Translations under genes and position numbers: made by a program
From: DATAFF01 sp963744915
GTDB lineage: Bacteria > Pseudomonadota > Alphaproteobacteria > Rhizobiales > Aestuariivirgaceae
DNA: 64,000 nucleotides
Direction of reading: 5' to 3'
Assembly: GCA_963744915.1 (NCBI GenBank)
Contig: CAVUUY010000022.1
Coordinates: forward strand, 1-64,000
Shown: piece after piece, positions 17,525 through 26,164 of the stretch
Numbering within the stretch: the first letter of the stretch is position 1
Layout: each line of letters starts with the position of its first letter
Notes under the pieces: generated by a model
What the model was told of the DNA's origin: nothing
Databases searched by the model: none
Seen by the model: the letters and a program-made list of their open reading frames with translations, nothing else

Positions 17525-20500
17525 TCAGGCCTGCAGCCGGCCGCTCGCCTGGCCGAGCAGCAGATAGACCTTGCCGCTCTCCGAATTGAGGCAGGCGTCC
17601 ACCATGTCCTCGCCGCGCGGACCTTCGGCGACGGTGTCGAGCAGGCGCTCGAACAGCCGGACGAAGGCATCGAGCCGGCCGCGCACCTGGCGCTCGCGCT
17701 CATAGCGGCTCGCCACCTCCTTGAGCATCTTGTTGCCGCGGCGGAGATAGAGGTGGTGCGTGTAGACATGCCCCTCGCCGGCAGCGTACTGGCTCTCGAG
17801 CTCGGAGGGGGTGCTGCCATCGAGCGCTTCCACCAGATCGCGGGCGGCGGCATTGAGCTTGGCGACCATCGTTTCGGTCTCGCGCGGCGGCGCGGCGGCC
17901 TTGTTGCGGCCATTGCCGCCGGCCGCCAGGGCCGGCATCAGATCGGCGCTGCCCTCCTTGGCCGGGCCACGGATCAGCGATTCCACCGGGCGGCCCTTGA
18001 CCGCGGTGAGCGACTGGTCCTCGCTCGCCTCGCTGCGGGGCTGGCTCTGCGACTTGCGGCTGCCGCTGCGCGCCGGCGGTGGTGACGGCGGCGGCGGAAC
18101 CGCAACTGCCACCTCGGCCTTGGCGGCGCCATTGTCCTTGCCGTTCTCGCGCGGCGGTGGCGGCGCCACATGGACGCCGGCGCCGGAGAGCCCGAGGGCG
18201 CCGGCCTGCCGCCGCACCACGTCGGCGAGCGCATTGAGCGCGGTGATCTGATCCGAGACCACGCGGCGCATGGCATCGGCGTTCTGCCGCGTCTCTTCCG
18301 GCAGCTCGAGGATCGACCGCTTGAGCTCGGCGCGGACGAAATCGACCTCCTTGATCACCTGTTGCGCGGTGCTGCGCAGCTCCTGGGCGGTCTGGCCGAA
18401 TTCGGTGGCGGTGGCCGCAATCGCCTGGTTGATCGCCGCCATCAGCTTCTCATGCTGGGTCTGCAGCGTCCGCGCCGCCGAGGCGATGGCGGCGTCCGAC
18501 ACCTGCTCCAGCCGGCGGATCTCGTCCTGGAGATTGTTCGAGGCGGCATCGGTCTGCGACACGAACAGCCGCCCGATCTCCTCGGTCCGCGCCTCGGCGC
18601 TGGTCAGCCGCTCCGAGATCAGCGAGATGTAATTGCGCATGTTGCCGTCGACCTCGGCGTGCCGCTGCGACAGCTGGTCGAGGAGCCCGGCGAGCACGTC
18701 CTCGCGGCTGTGCAGCACGTGCTCGATCCCGGAATGGAACCGCTCGACCGAATGATCGATCAGGCTCGAGGCCTCCTCGAGGCGGGTGGAAACCCGGCCG
18801 CTCGTCTGCTCGAGCCGGCCGGTCAGCTCGGTCGAGATCGTGTCGAGCCGGCGGTCGAGCTCCTGTGCGGCGCCGCCCAGCGTGTCGGACAGGATGCTGC
18901 TCGCCTTGTTGAGATGGTCGGCGAATTTCACGCCGGCATCGTCGAGGCGCCGGGTGGTCAGCGCCGTGTTGTTCTCCAGCCCCGAGGCAAAGGCCGACGA
19001 CACCCGGCCGAGCTCGCCGATGATCTCGTCCTTGGCGCCGTCGAGGCCCTCGGCAAAGGCCGAGCGGGCCCGGCCCAGCTCGTCATAGATCTGGCCGGCG
19101 CGGTCATCGAGGATCCTGGCGAACTGCTCGCCAGTCCCGTCCATCTTGTTGACGACCTCGCTCGTCACCTCCTCGAGCATCGAGGTGGCGACGTCGAAGC
19201 GCTTGCCAAGCTCGCGGGCGGCCGTGTCGATGCGCGAGAACATCGCCTCGCCCGACTGCGACAGCGTCTGCACCACCTCCGACGAGGTGGTGGCGAAGCG
19301 CTGCGTCATGGCGCCGCTCTGGGTTTCGAGATGCTGATAGAGGCGGGCCTGGGTGGTGTCGAGGGCGCTGGTCAGCGAGCTTGCCACCTCGCCGAGGCGC
19401 GACGACAGGCGGATCGAGGTGGTCTCGAGCCGGTCGGCGAGATTGGCCGTCGAGTCTTCGAGCCGCGACGACACGTCGTCGATCCGCTCGCCGAGCCGGC
19501 CGGCGCTGGCCTCGAGCCGGCCCGTCACGTCCGAGGTCGCCGCTTCGACCCGATAGGTGGTGTCCTCGAGCCGGCTGGCGATCTGGCCGGATATGCCGTC
19601 GAGCCGGTCGGTGACCTCGCGCGCCGTATCGTCGAGCCGGGCGACGACATGGCCGGAGGTCTCCGCCAGCCGGCCGGTCAGGCTGCTGCTGGTGTTGTCG
19701 AGCTGCTCGGCGATCTTGAGCGTGGTCTCGTCGAGCCGCGACGTCATGTCGCCCGAGGCATTGTCGAGCCGCGATGCCAGCTGGTGGGTCGTCGATTCGA
19801 GCCGCGTCGTCATCTGGGTCGATGCGACATCGAGCAGGTCCGACATGCGGCCGGTGGCCGTCTCGAGCCGGGTGACCAGCTGTGCCGAGCTCTGCTCGAT
19901 CTGGCCGGCGAGCTCGCTCGTCGAGCTGGCGAGCGTGCCGGTGACATTGCCGGCCGAGGCATGCATGCGGGTGATCAGGCTGTCGAGATTGCGCTCGATC
20001 TCGGCCGCCGTCTGGCCGGTCCGCTCGGCGATCTTGCCGAACAGTTCCTGGGCCGTCATTTCCAGCCGCTCGGCCAGGCCGTCGGTGGTGGCGTCGAAAT
20101 AGCTGGAGAGCTCCTGACGGGCCCGCGCCACATTCTCGACGAAGGCGCCCGACACCGCGATCAGCCGTTCCGAAAGGTCGCGGCCGGTCGATTCGACCCG
20201 CGAGGCGCTTTCGGAGCTGGCGCTTTCGAGCTTGTCGATATGGTCGCTCAAGGCTGTCGCATGACGGGCAAAGCGGCTGTCGACGGTGCCGGAGGCTTCG
20301 ACCAGCCGCTCGGCGACGAGATTGGCGGCCTCGTCGAGCTGCGCCGACACCAGGCCGGTGCGCTCGCCCATCCGGGTGAAGAGCTGGTTGGTGGTGTCCT
20401 CGAGCCGCTCCGACATCGAGTCCGAGGCGACGTCGAAATAGTCGGACATCTCCTGGCGGGCCCGCGCCACATGCTCGATGAACTGGCCCGATACGGTGAT

Positions 20501-22144
20501 CAGCCGCTCCGACATGTCGCGGCCGGTGCTCTCGATCCGCGCCGCGAAGTCGACGCTCGAATTCTCGAGCTTGCCGACATGGTCGGACAACAGGCCGGTG
20601 CTCTCGCCGATCTGGCTGGTGATGTTGCCGGTGGCGGTCTCGAGGCGGCCGAACACCTTGCTCGCCGTCTGGTCGAGCTCGAGCGACATCTGGCCGGCCC
20701 GCTCGCTCATCCGCGAGAACAGCTGGGTGGTGGTGTCCTCCAGCCGTGCCGTCAGCCCCACCGATGCCTGTTCGAGATAGGAATAAAGGTCGTCGCGGGC
20801 CCGCGCCACGTTCTGCACGAACTCGCCGGAGACCGACAGCAGCTTGTCGGAAAGGTGGACGCCGGATCCCTGCAGCTGCTCGATCACGGCGCTGGCCGCC
20901 TTCGACATCGTGTCGGAGGCCTCGTTGGTCGAGGAATTGAGATGGTAGGTGACGTTGCCCGCCGCCGACTGCAGCACCTCGGCCATCTGGCCGCCGGTCT
21001 CGCGCAGCTGGTCGGTAAGGGTGGAGGAGATCCGCTCGAAGGTCCGCGATACCTCGTTGTGGACCGCATTGAGCTCGCCGGCGCTCTCCCGCAGCGACTG
21101 CACGATATTGGTTTCGAGCGACCGGATGTGGTCGCTGAACTGCGTGCTCTCGGCGCGCAGCGCCTGCGCCGAATTGCCGAGCGTCCCGAGCTGCGTCGAC
21201 AAATTCTCCGAGAACAGCCGGATCTCGTTGTTGATGACCCCCGACACCTGCTCCATGCGGGCCGTCTGGGTGCCGATCTCCGTTGTGGCATGCGCCGCCC
21301 GGCTGGCGATGTCGTCCATCGTCCGCGACAGCTCGTAGGACGAATCCTTGAGCCCCTGCTCGAGCGACAGCAGGGTCGTCGAGGCCGTCCCGATCACCGA
21401 TTCGAGGCTCGCCGTGTTCTCCATCAGCCGGCCGAGCAGCGGATTGGATTCGGTGCCGATCAGCATGCCGGCCGAATGCAGGGCGTTGCGCTGGTTCTCG
21501 AGCCCGGCCAGCAGAGTCCGGATGCGCTCCTCGTTCACCCCGAACGAGCGCTCCATGTTGGCGATCTCGCGATGGACCATGCCTTCGAGCTCGCCCGCCC
21601 GGTTCACCGCATGCTCGATGCCGCCGACCAGCTGGTCGATCTCCTGCCGGATGGTCTGGGCAATGGTGGTGACGCCCTCGCTCGTCGCCTCCTGCGGGCG
21701 GATCAGCCGCAGCGCCGCATGCATCAGCGCCTCGGAGACATTCTGGATTTGCTGGGCGCGCCACAGCAGATAGGCCGCGGCCCAGATCAGCAGGATCGGC
21801 AGGGTGATGGCGATGAGCGCCGCGGCGAGCCCGGCCATGCCGGTGCCCTGCAGCGGCGACGGCAGTCCGGCGCCGATCGGGATGAACATCACGACCGTGC
21901 ACAGAATGATCCACAGCAGCGACACCGCGAACGCTGCCCAGAAAGCTGAGGTCGAGGGTCTGCGACGCAACGCCGCCGTCGCCATGCTGGCACCGGCGTC
22001 GTTCTCGTTCGCAGGCCGGGTCCGTGGCGCTTCCGGCCGCCCCCTGAGGTCGGCCTCGCGCGGCCCGATTAACGACCCGCCTCGCTCGTCGCGGCGTGTC
22101 GCTCTGCGCGGCAGCCGCCTCTGATCATTTGCTTCACTCGGCAT
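17525..22144 (-). CDS. Giant membrane-anchored coiled-coil protein, growth-pole-ring (GPR/RgsE) type
   Basis: This 1539-aa protein has a basic N-terminal cytoplasmic segment, two transmembrane helices (about residues 67-90 and 103-128), then roughly 1,200 residues of amphipathic helical repeats. The repeats follow the theme RLEDTTxQLxxRxxERxG, resembling apolipoprotein-like repeats. The C-terminus is Pro/Ser-rich, followed by a compact domain ending QASGRLQA. This layout matches GPR of Agrobacterium and RgsE of Sinorhizobium, scaffolds that form a ring at the growing pole and are needed for unipolar growth. It is shorter than I recall for GPR. The ATG at 22144 after GGTGGG is preferred to an in-frame start at 22282. 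Confidence 0.7.
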   Translation of the reverse strand: MPSEANDQRRLPRRATRRDERGGSLIGPREADLRGRPEAPRTRPANENDAGASMATAALRRRPSTSAFWAAFAVSLLWIILCTVVMFIPIGAGLPSPLQGTGMAGLAAALIAITLPILLIWAAAYLLWRAQQIQNVSEALMHAALRLIRPQEATSEGVTTIAQTIRQEIDQLVGGIEHAVNRAGELEGMVHREIANMERSFGVNEERIRTLLAGLENQRNALHSAGMLIGTESNPLLGRLMENTASLESVIGTASTTLLSLEQGLKDSSYELSRTMDDIASRAAHATTEIGTQTARMEQVSGVINNEIRLFSENLSTQLGTLGNSAQALRAESTQFSDHIRSLETNIVQSLRESAGELNAVHNEVSRTFERISSTLTDQLRETGGQMAEVLQSAAGNVTYHLNSSTNEASDTMSKAASAVIEQLQGSGVHLSDKLLSVSGEFVQNVARARDDLYSYLEQASVGLTARLEDTTTQLFSRMSERAGQMSLELDQTASKVFGRLETATGNITSQIGESTGLLSDHVGKLENSSVDFAARIESTGRDMSERLITVSGQFIEHVARARQEMSDYFDVASDSMSERLEDTTNQLFTRMGERTGLVSAQLDEAANLVAERLVEASGTVDSRFARHATALSDHIDKLESASSESASRVESTGRDLSERLIAVSGAFVENVARARQELSSYFDATTDGLAERLEMTAQELFGKIAERTGQTAAEIERNLDSLITRMHASAGNVTGTLASSTSELAGQIEQSSAQLVTRLETATGRMSDLLDVASTQMTTRLESTTHQLASRLDNASGDMTSRLDETTLKIAEQLDNTSSSLTGRLAETSGHVVARLDDTAREVTDRLDGISGQIASRLEDTTYRVEAATSDVTGRLEASAGRLGERIDDVSSRLEDSTANLADRLETTSIRLSSRLGEVASSLTSALDTTQARLYQHLETQSGAMTQRFATTSSEVVQTLSQSGEAMFSRIDTAARELGKRFDVATSMLEEVTSEVVNKMDGTGEQFARILDDRAGQIYDELGRARSAFAEGLDGAKDEIIGELGRVSSAFASGLENNTALTTRRLDDAGVKFADHLNKASSILSDTLGGAAQELDRRLDTISTELTGRLEQTSGRVSTRLEEASSLIDHSVERFHSGIEHVLHSREDVLAGLLDQLSQRHAEVDGNMRNYISLISERLTSAEARTEEIGRLFVSQTDAASNNLQDEIRRLEQVSDAAIASAARTLQTQHEKLMAAINQAIAATATEFGQTAQELRSTAQQVIKEVDFVRAELKRSILELPEETRQNADAMRRVVSDQITALNALADVVRRQAGALGLSGAGVHVAPPPPRENGKDNGAAKAEVAVAVPPPPSPPPARSGSRKSQSQPRSEASEDQSLTAVKGRPVESLIRGPAKEGSADLMPALAAGGNGRNKAAAPPRETETMVAKLNAAARDLVEALDGSTPSELESQYAAGEGHVYTHHLYLRRGNKMLKEVASRYERERQVRGRLDAFVRLFERLLDTVAEGPRGEDMVDACLNSESGKVYLLLGQASGRLQA

Positions 22145-22391
22145 TACCCACCACCCGCAACGAACTTGTGAAGTTCGTGGCACTGGCCCGCGCCCGAGCC
22201 TGCGCCGCCCCGATTCGTTCACCCCGGCGAAGACATTGCAAATCCTGACTAAAATTGTGATCTGCTTTGCGTCACTTCGCAAGACGAGAACGTGGCCCTT
22301 GAACAGCTTTGTTAACCTGGCGTTCGCCGCTATTTGCTAGGCTCCCGGCCAATGAGAAGGGCCGTAAACGGCCATTCAGGGAAGGCGCGAC

Positions 22392-22907
22392 ATGTTCCAC
22401 GACCCAGCTCGCGGGTGCAGCACACCCGGTGACAATCATTCCGAGTGCGACCAAGATGCAACAGGGGACGAGGTTTTCGATCTGTCGCACCTGCGCCGCT
22501 ACACCGACAACGACCTCGATCTCGAGCGCGAGCTCCTGTCCCTGTTCCGCCTGCAGATCCGGCAATATGCCGAGAGGCTCGGCGCCATCACCGACCCCGA
22601 GGAGTGGCGCATCGCCACCCATTCGATCAAGGGCGCGGCCCGCTCCATGGGCGCGCGCCGGATCGCCGGCATCGCCGAGAAGCTGGAGCTTGCCGGACCC
22701 TGCGGCGGCACCGGCGAGGGTGAGGCGAAGATCGCCGCGCTCATCCGCGATCTCGAAGCCTGCGAGGCCGCCATTGCCAGGCTCTGCCCCATGGACCTCG
22801 CCGGCGCGTGCCGGCAGCCGCCCGATGCTGCGGTGCAAAAGGCGGATTGTGTTAACCACCGCAATCACCTAAATAGCGCGCCGAAGGCGCCATTTCCGGC
22901 AGCATGA
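22392..22907 (+). CDS. HPt-domain phosphotransfer protein
   Basis: The 171-aa protein carries a four-helix histidine phosphotransfer domain with the phosphorylatable His77 in ATHSIKGAARSMGA, the classic HSIKG/AA motif. It has no kinase or receiver domain, so it should pass phosphate between a hybrid kinase and a response regulator encoded elsewhere. The first 30 residues are polar and unconserved, so an internal start is possible. The ATG at 22392 has AGGGAAGG upstream. It is divergent from the giant coiled-coil gene across a 247-bp gap that probably holds both promoters. Confidence 0.8.
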   Translation: MFHDPARGCSTPGDNHSECDQDATGDEVFDLSHLRRYTDNDLDLERELLSLFRLQIRQYAERLGAITDPEEWRIATHSIKGAARSMGARRIAGIAEKLELAGPCGGTGEGEAKIAALIRDLEACEAAIARLCPMDLAGACRQPPDAAVQKADCVNHRNHLNSAPKAPFPAA

Positions 22908-22937
22908 ACGACGGTTTTCGACATTTAGAGCACAAGA

Positions 22938-23258
22938 ATGACCAAGCTGACTTTCATCCAGAAGGACGGAACGCGACAGGAGGTCGATGGCCAGAACGGC
23001 ATGACCGTGATGGAGGCGGCGGTCAAGAACATGGTCCCCGGCATCGATGCCGACTGCGGCGGCGCCTGCGCCTGCGCCACCTGCCATGTCTATGTCGAGC
23101 CCGACTGGGTGGAGCGGGTCGGCCCCCGCAACGAGATGGAGGAGGACATGCTGGACTTCGCCTTCGACGTGCGCGAGAACAGCCGCCTGTCCTGCCAGAT
23201 CAAGATCACCGACGCTCTTGACGGGCTGACGGTGAAGGTCCCCGAGAAGCAGTTCTGA
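22938..23258 (+). CDS. [2Fe-2S] ferredoxin (adrenodoxin type)
   Basis: The 106-aa protein has the adrenodoxin-type cluster ligands in CGGACACATCHVYV plus a distal cysteine in RLSCQIK, giving the C-x5-C-x2-C...C pattern. It ends with the short tail VKVPEKQF. It carries single electrons in the cytoplasm, commonly to P450s, Fe-S assembly or Rieske oxygenases. The gene for a ferredoxin-NADP reductase follows 38 bases downstream, a natural electron-transfer pair. The cluster would be supplied by the suf system encoded further right. Confidence 0.92.
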   Translation: MTKLTFIQKDGTRQEVDGQNGMTVMEAAVKNMVPGIDADCGGACACATCHVYVEPDWVERVGPRNEMEEDMLDFAFDVRENSRLSCQIKITDALDGLTVKVPEKQF

Positions 23259-23296
23259 GGCTGCCGGGATCCCGCGAAACGTCTGAGGAGTGGTCC

Positions 23297-24325
23297 ATGA
23301 GCGACGAGACTGTCGTCACCGATGTCGTGATTATCGGCGCCGGTCCCTGCGGTCTGTTTGCCGTTTTCGAGCTCGGTCTGCTCGATATCTCCTGCCACGT
23401 CGTCGATATCCTCGACCGGCCCGGCGGCCAATGCGCCGAGCTTTATCCCGAGAAGCCGATCTATGACATTCCCGCCCTGCCGGTGGTCACCGGTCAGGAG
23501 CTGACCGACCGCCTGCTGGAGCAGATCAAGCCGTTCAAGCCGGTGTTCCATTTCAACCAGATGGTGACCGCGCTCGAGCGGACCGACGACGGCGCTTTCG
23601 AGCTGCGCACCGACGGCGATGTGGTGCTGCGCTGCAAGGCGGTGGTGATCGCTGCCGGCGGCGGGTCGTTTCAGCCGAAAAAGCCGCCGATCCCCGGCAT
23701 CGACGCCTATGAGGGTGCCTCGGTCTTCTATTCCGTCAAGAAGATGGAGACGTTCCGCGGCCGCGACGTTCTGGTCGTCGGCGGCGGCGATTCGGCGCTC
23801 GACTGGACGCTCAATCTGCAACCGGTTGCGCGCAGCATGACGCTTCTCCACCGCCGCGACGATTTCCGTGCCGCGCCCGACAGCGTCAACAAGATGCGCC
23901 AGCTCGTGGCCGACGGCGCCATGCGCTTCCTGATCGGCCAGATTACCGGGCTCAAGGGCGCGCAGGGCCGGCTCGAGGCCGCCACGGTCAAGGGGCCCGA
24001 GGGCACCTTCGAGGTGGCGACCAATGCCATGCTGCCCTTCTTCGGCCTCACCATGAAGCTCGGTCCCGTCGCCCAATGGGGCCTCAGGCTCGAGGAGGAG
24101 CGGATCCCGGTCGACACCGAGAAGTTCGAGACCTCGACCCCCGGTATTTTCGCCATCGGCGACATCAACCACTATCCCGGCAAGCTCAAGCTCATCCTCT
24201 CCGGCTTCCATGAGGCGGCGCTGATGGCCCAGCAGGTGTTCCATATAAAGAACCCCGGCGAGCGGCTGGTTTTCCAGTACACCACCTCGAGCACGAGCCT
24301 GCAGAAGAAGCTTGGCGTCGCCTAA
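23297..24325 (+). CDS. Ferredoxin--NADP+ reductase (thioredoxin-reductase-like type)
   Basis: The 342-aa flavoprotein has an FAD-binding GxGxxG motif in VVIIGAGPCGLFA near the N-terminus and an NADPH-binding motif VLVVGGGDSALDW at about residue 158. It lacks the redox CxxC of thioredoxin reductase. FAIGDINHYPGKLKLI near the C-terminus is the conserved FAD-contacting segment. This is the TrxR-like FNR seen in Bacillus and Rhodopseudomonas, where it is a homodimer reducing ferredoxin with NADPH. It is probably co-transcribed with the ferredoxin gene and overlaps the convergent peptidase gene by 4 bases. Confidence 0.9.
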   Translation: MSDETVVTDVVIIGAGPCGLFAVFELGLLDISCHVVDILDRPGGQCAELYPEKPIYDIPALPVVTGQELTDRLLEQIKPFKPVFHFNQMVTALERTDDGAFELRTDGDVVLRCKAVVIAAGGGSFQPKKPPIPGIDAYEGASVFYSVKKMETFRGRDVLVVGGGDSALDWTLNLQPVARSMTLLHRRDDFRAAPDSVNKMRQLVADGAMRFLIGQITGLKGAQGRLEAATVKGPEGTFEVATNAMLPFFGLTMKLGPVAQWGLRLEEERIPVDTEKFETSTPGIFAIGDINHYPGKLKLILSGFHEAALMAQQVFHIKNPGERLVFQYTTSSTSLQKKLGVA

Positions 24326-25455
24326 GCTCGCCACTCGCCACCCGCCAGCCCGTACCGCCGCATCAGCTCCATCACCGCCGCATGCGGCAGCGCCCGGACC
24401 GCGAGATCGTCGGCCCCCGACATCGGCTGGTTGGCAATCATTGCGTCGATCACCGCCTCCTCGATCGTTTCCACCACCGCGGCAAACAGCGGATCGAGCG
24501 CCTCGTTCGGCAGGAACGCCATCGCCCGCGGGCCCGCGCCAGCCATGAAGGCATCGCCATTGGCGCTGGACAGCGCAATGAAGATGTCGCCGGAGCCATT
24601 GTGCGAGATCGCGCCGGTGCGGGCGAGCCCGAGCGGCACCCGCCGCGCCAGGCGCTTCAGCTGGTGCGGCAGCAGCGGCGCGTCGGTGACGACCACGGCG
24701 ATCACCGAGCCCATCGGTTGCGAGCGCACCTCGCCGCCCTTGAGATGCCGCCCGACCGGCACGCCCAGGATGGTGAGCTCGCTGCGGATGCCGAAATTGG
24801 CCTGCACGAAGCTCCCGAGCACCCAGCTGCCGCCGGCCGCCTCGACCAGCCGCGAGGCGGTGCCGGAGCCGCCCTTGAAATCATAGGCGATCATGCCGGT
24901 CCCGCCGCCGACGCTGCCCGCCTCGATCGGTCCGGCAGCAGCGCCGTCCAGTGCCGCGAACACATCGGCGTCGGTGACGTGGAAGCCGTTGATGTCGTTG
25001 AGCTCGCCATCATAGGTCTCGCCCACCACCGGCAGCCCCCAATGCTGCCCCAAGGCCCGACCGGAATTGAGCGTCCACTTCACCATGGCATCGCGCACGA
25101 GCCCCGCCGAATGGGTGTTGGTGATGGCGATCGGCCCCTCGCATTGGCCCGATTCCTCGACCCAGATCATCCCCGTCATCTCGCCATTGCCGTTGAGCGC
25201 AAAGCCGCCGGCGGCACAGGCGAGCCCGGCGCGCTCGCGGCCGCGCGGCAGGATTGCGGTCACGCCGGTGCGCACCGGGCCCGTCCCCCGGACCAATGGT
25301 CCCGAGCCCCGGATCAGCGTCGTGTAGCCGACCTCGACATTGGCAATGTCGGTGATGGCATTGAATGGGCCGGGCCGGCCGCCGAACGCCAGTCCAAGGC
25401 CACGGCCGCGGGTCAGCCCGCTCGGCGTGATGCGCCATTCTTCCTTGATTTCCAT
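24322..25455 (-). CDS. P1 family peptidase (DmpA/L-aminopeptidase D-esterase type)
   Basis: The 377-aa protein is an N-terminal-nucleophile hydrolase precursor of the S58/P1 family. It starts with the family motif NAITDIANVEVGYTTL and has the conserved substrate-pocket segment ALNGNGEMTGM. The self-cleavage region is AYDFKGGSGTASR, where Gly-Ser would split the chain and make Ser the new N-terminal nucleophile. The enzymes release N-terminal residues, sometimes D-amino acids or beta-peptides. It is intact and of normal length. The ATG at 25455 follows AGGAGGC. Confidence 0.88.
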   Translation of the reverse strand: MEIKEEWRITPSGLTRGRGLGLAFGGRPGPFNAITDIANVEVGYTTLIRGSGPLVRGTGPVRTGVTAILPRGRERAGLACAAGGFALNGNGEMTGMIWVEESGQCEGPIAITNTHSAGLVRDAMVKWTLNSGRALGQHWGLPVVGETYDGELNDINGFHVTDADVFAALDGAAAGPIEAGSVGGGTGMIAYDFKGGSGTASRLVEAAGGSWVLGSFVQANFGIRSELTILGVPVGRHLKGGEVRSQPMGSVIAVVVTDAPLLPHQLKRLARRVPLGLARTGAISHNGSGDIFIALSSANGDAFMAGAGPRAMAFLPNEALDPLFAAVVETIEEAVIDAMIANQPMSGADDLAVRALPHAAVMELMRRYGLAGGEWRA

Positions 25456-25540
25456 AGCGAAAGCCTCCTAAAAGCCACAGTTCATTCAGTGAGTATTCAG
25501 CAATTGGGAGCAGAATGCCGCCCAGTTCGGAGTAGGGGCT

Positions 25541-26164
25541 ATGTCCGCTTCCATGCACAACCATTACCGTCCCGGGTTGTTCGCCGGTCTGTGCGCCGCC
25601 TGCGGCGGTTCCTGGGCGCGCCGGCGCATCGTGCCCGAGGCGGAAGGTGTCGTCGTCGAAGCCGGGATTGGCGGCGGCGTCAATCTGCCGCTTTACGACC
25701 TGAGCCGGGTCAAGCTGGTGATCGGCGTCGACCCGGATCAATCGGTGCTGGACCGCATCCGCAACCGGCGGCCCGGCCGCCACCTTCCGGTCGAGCTCTA
25801 TGAGGGCAGGGCGGAATCGCTTCCCTTCGAGAGCGCCAGCGCCGACACCATCGTTCTCACCTTTACCGCCTGCAGCATTCCCGACATCCGCTGTGCGCTT
25901 GGCGAGCTGCGGCGGGTGCTGAAGACGAGCGGCCGGCTGCTGTTCTGCGAGCATGGGCGCTCGCATGACCGGGCAGTGGCGCAGCTGCAGGACCGGCTCG
26001 ATCCGGTGTGGCGGCGCTATGGCGGCGGCTGTCACATCAACCGCGACATCGCCCGGCTCCTCGACGAGGCGGGCTTCCGCATCACCTGGCTCGACACCTT
26101 CTACGGCGCCCAGGCCCTGCGCCCGCTCAGCTTCCATTATAGCGGCGCCGCGGTCCGCGCCTGA
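25541..26164 (+). CDS. Class I SAM-dependent methyltransferase
   Basis: The 207-aa protein has motif I VVEAGIGGGVNLPLY (residues about 37-51), motif II GVDPDQSVLDR and motif IV DTIVLTFTACSIPD, in the Methyltransf_11 (UbiE/phosphatidylethanolamine methyltransferase-like) arrangement. The C-terminal strand FHYSGAAVRA completes the fold. The substrate is unknown. Its stop is immediately followed by the start of the FAD-linked oxidase gene with no gap, so the two are translated from one message. Confidence 0.8.
   Translation: MSASMHNHYRPGLFAGLCAACGGSWARRRIVPEAEGVVVEAGIGGGVNLPLYDLSRVKLVIGVDPDQSVLDRIRNRRPGRHLPVELYEGRAESLPFESASADTIVLTFTACSIPDIRCALGELRRVLKTSGRLLFCEHGRSHDRAVAQLQDRLDPVWRRYGGGCHINRDIARLLDEAGFRITWLDTFYGAQALRPLSFHYSGAAVRA

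Noticed and set aside
15375..18085. Long plus-strand frames opposite dgcA, dgcN and the coiled-coil C-terminus
   Set aside because: They run across three minus-strand genes with clear motifs and contain no recognisable domain.
18170..21949. A 1,259-codon open frame on the plus strand opposite the giant coiled-coil gene
   Set aside because: It is a shadow caused by high GC and the regular repeats of the minus-strand gene. It has no ribosome-binding site, no recognisable domain, and its composition (Arg/Gly/His/Val-rich) is that of antisense frames.
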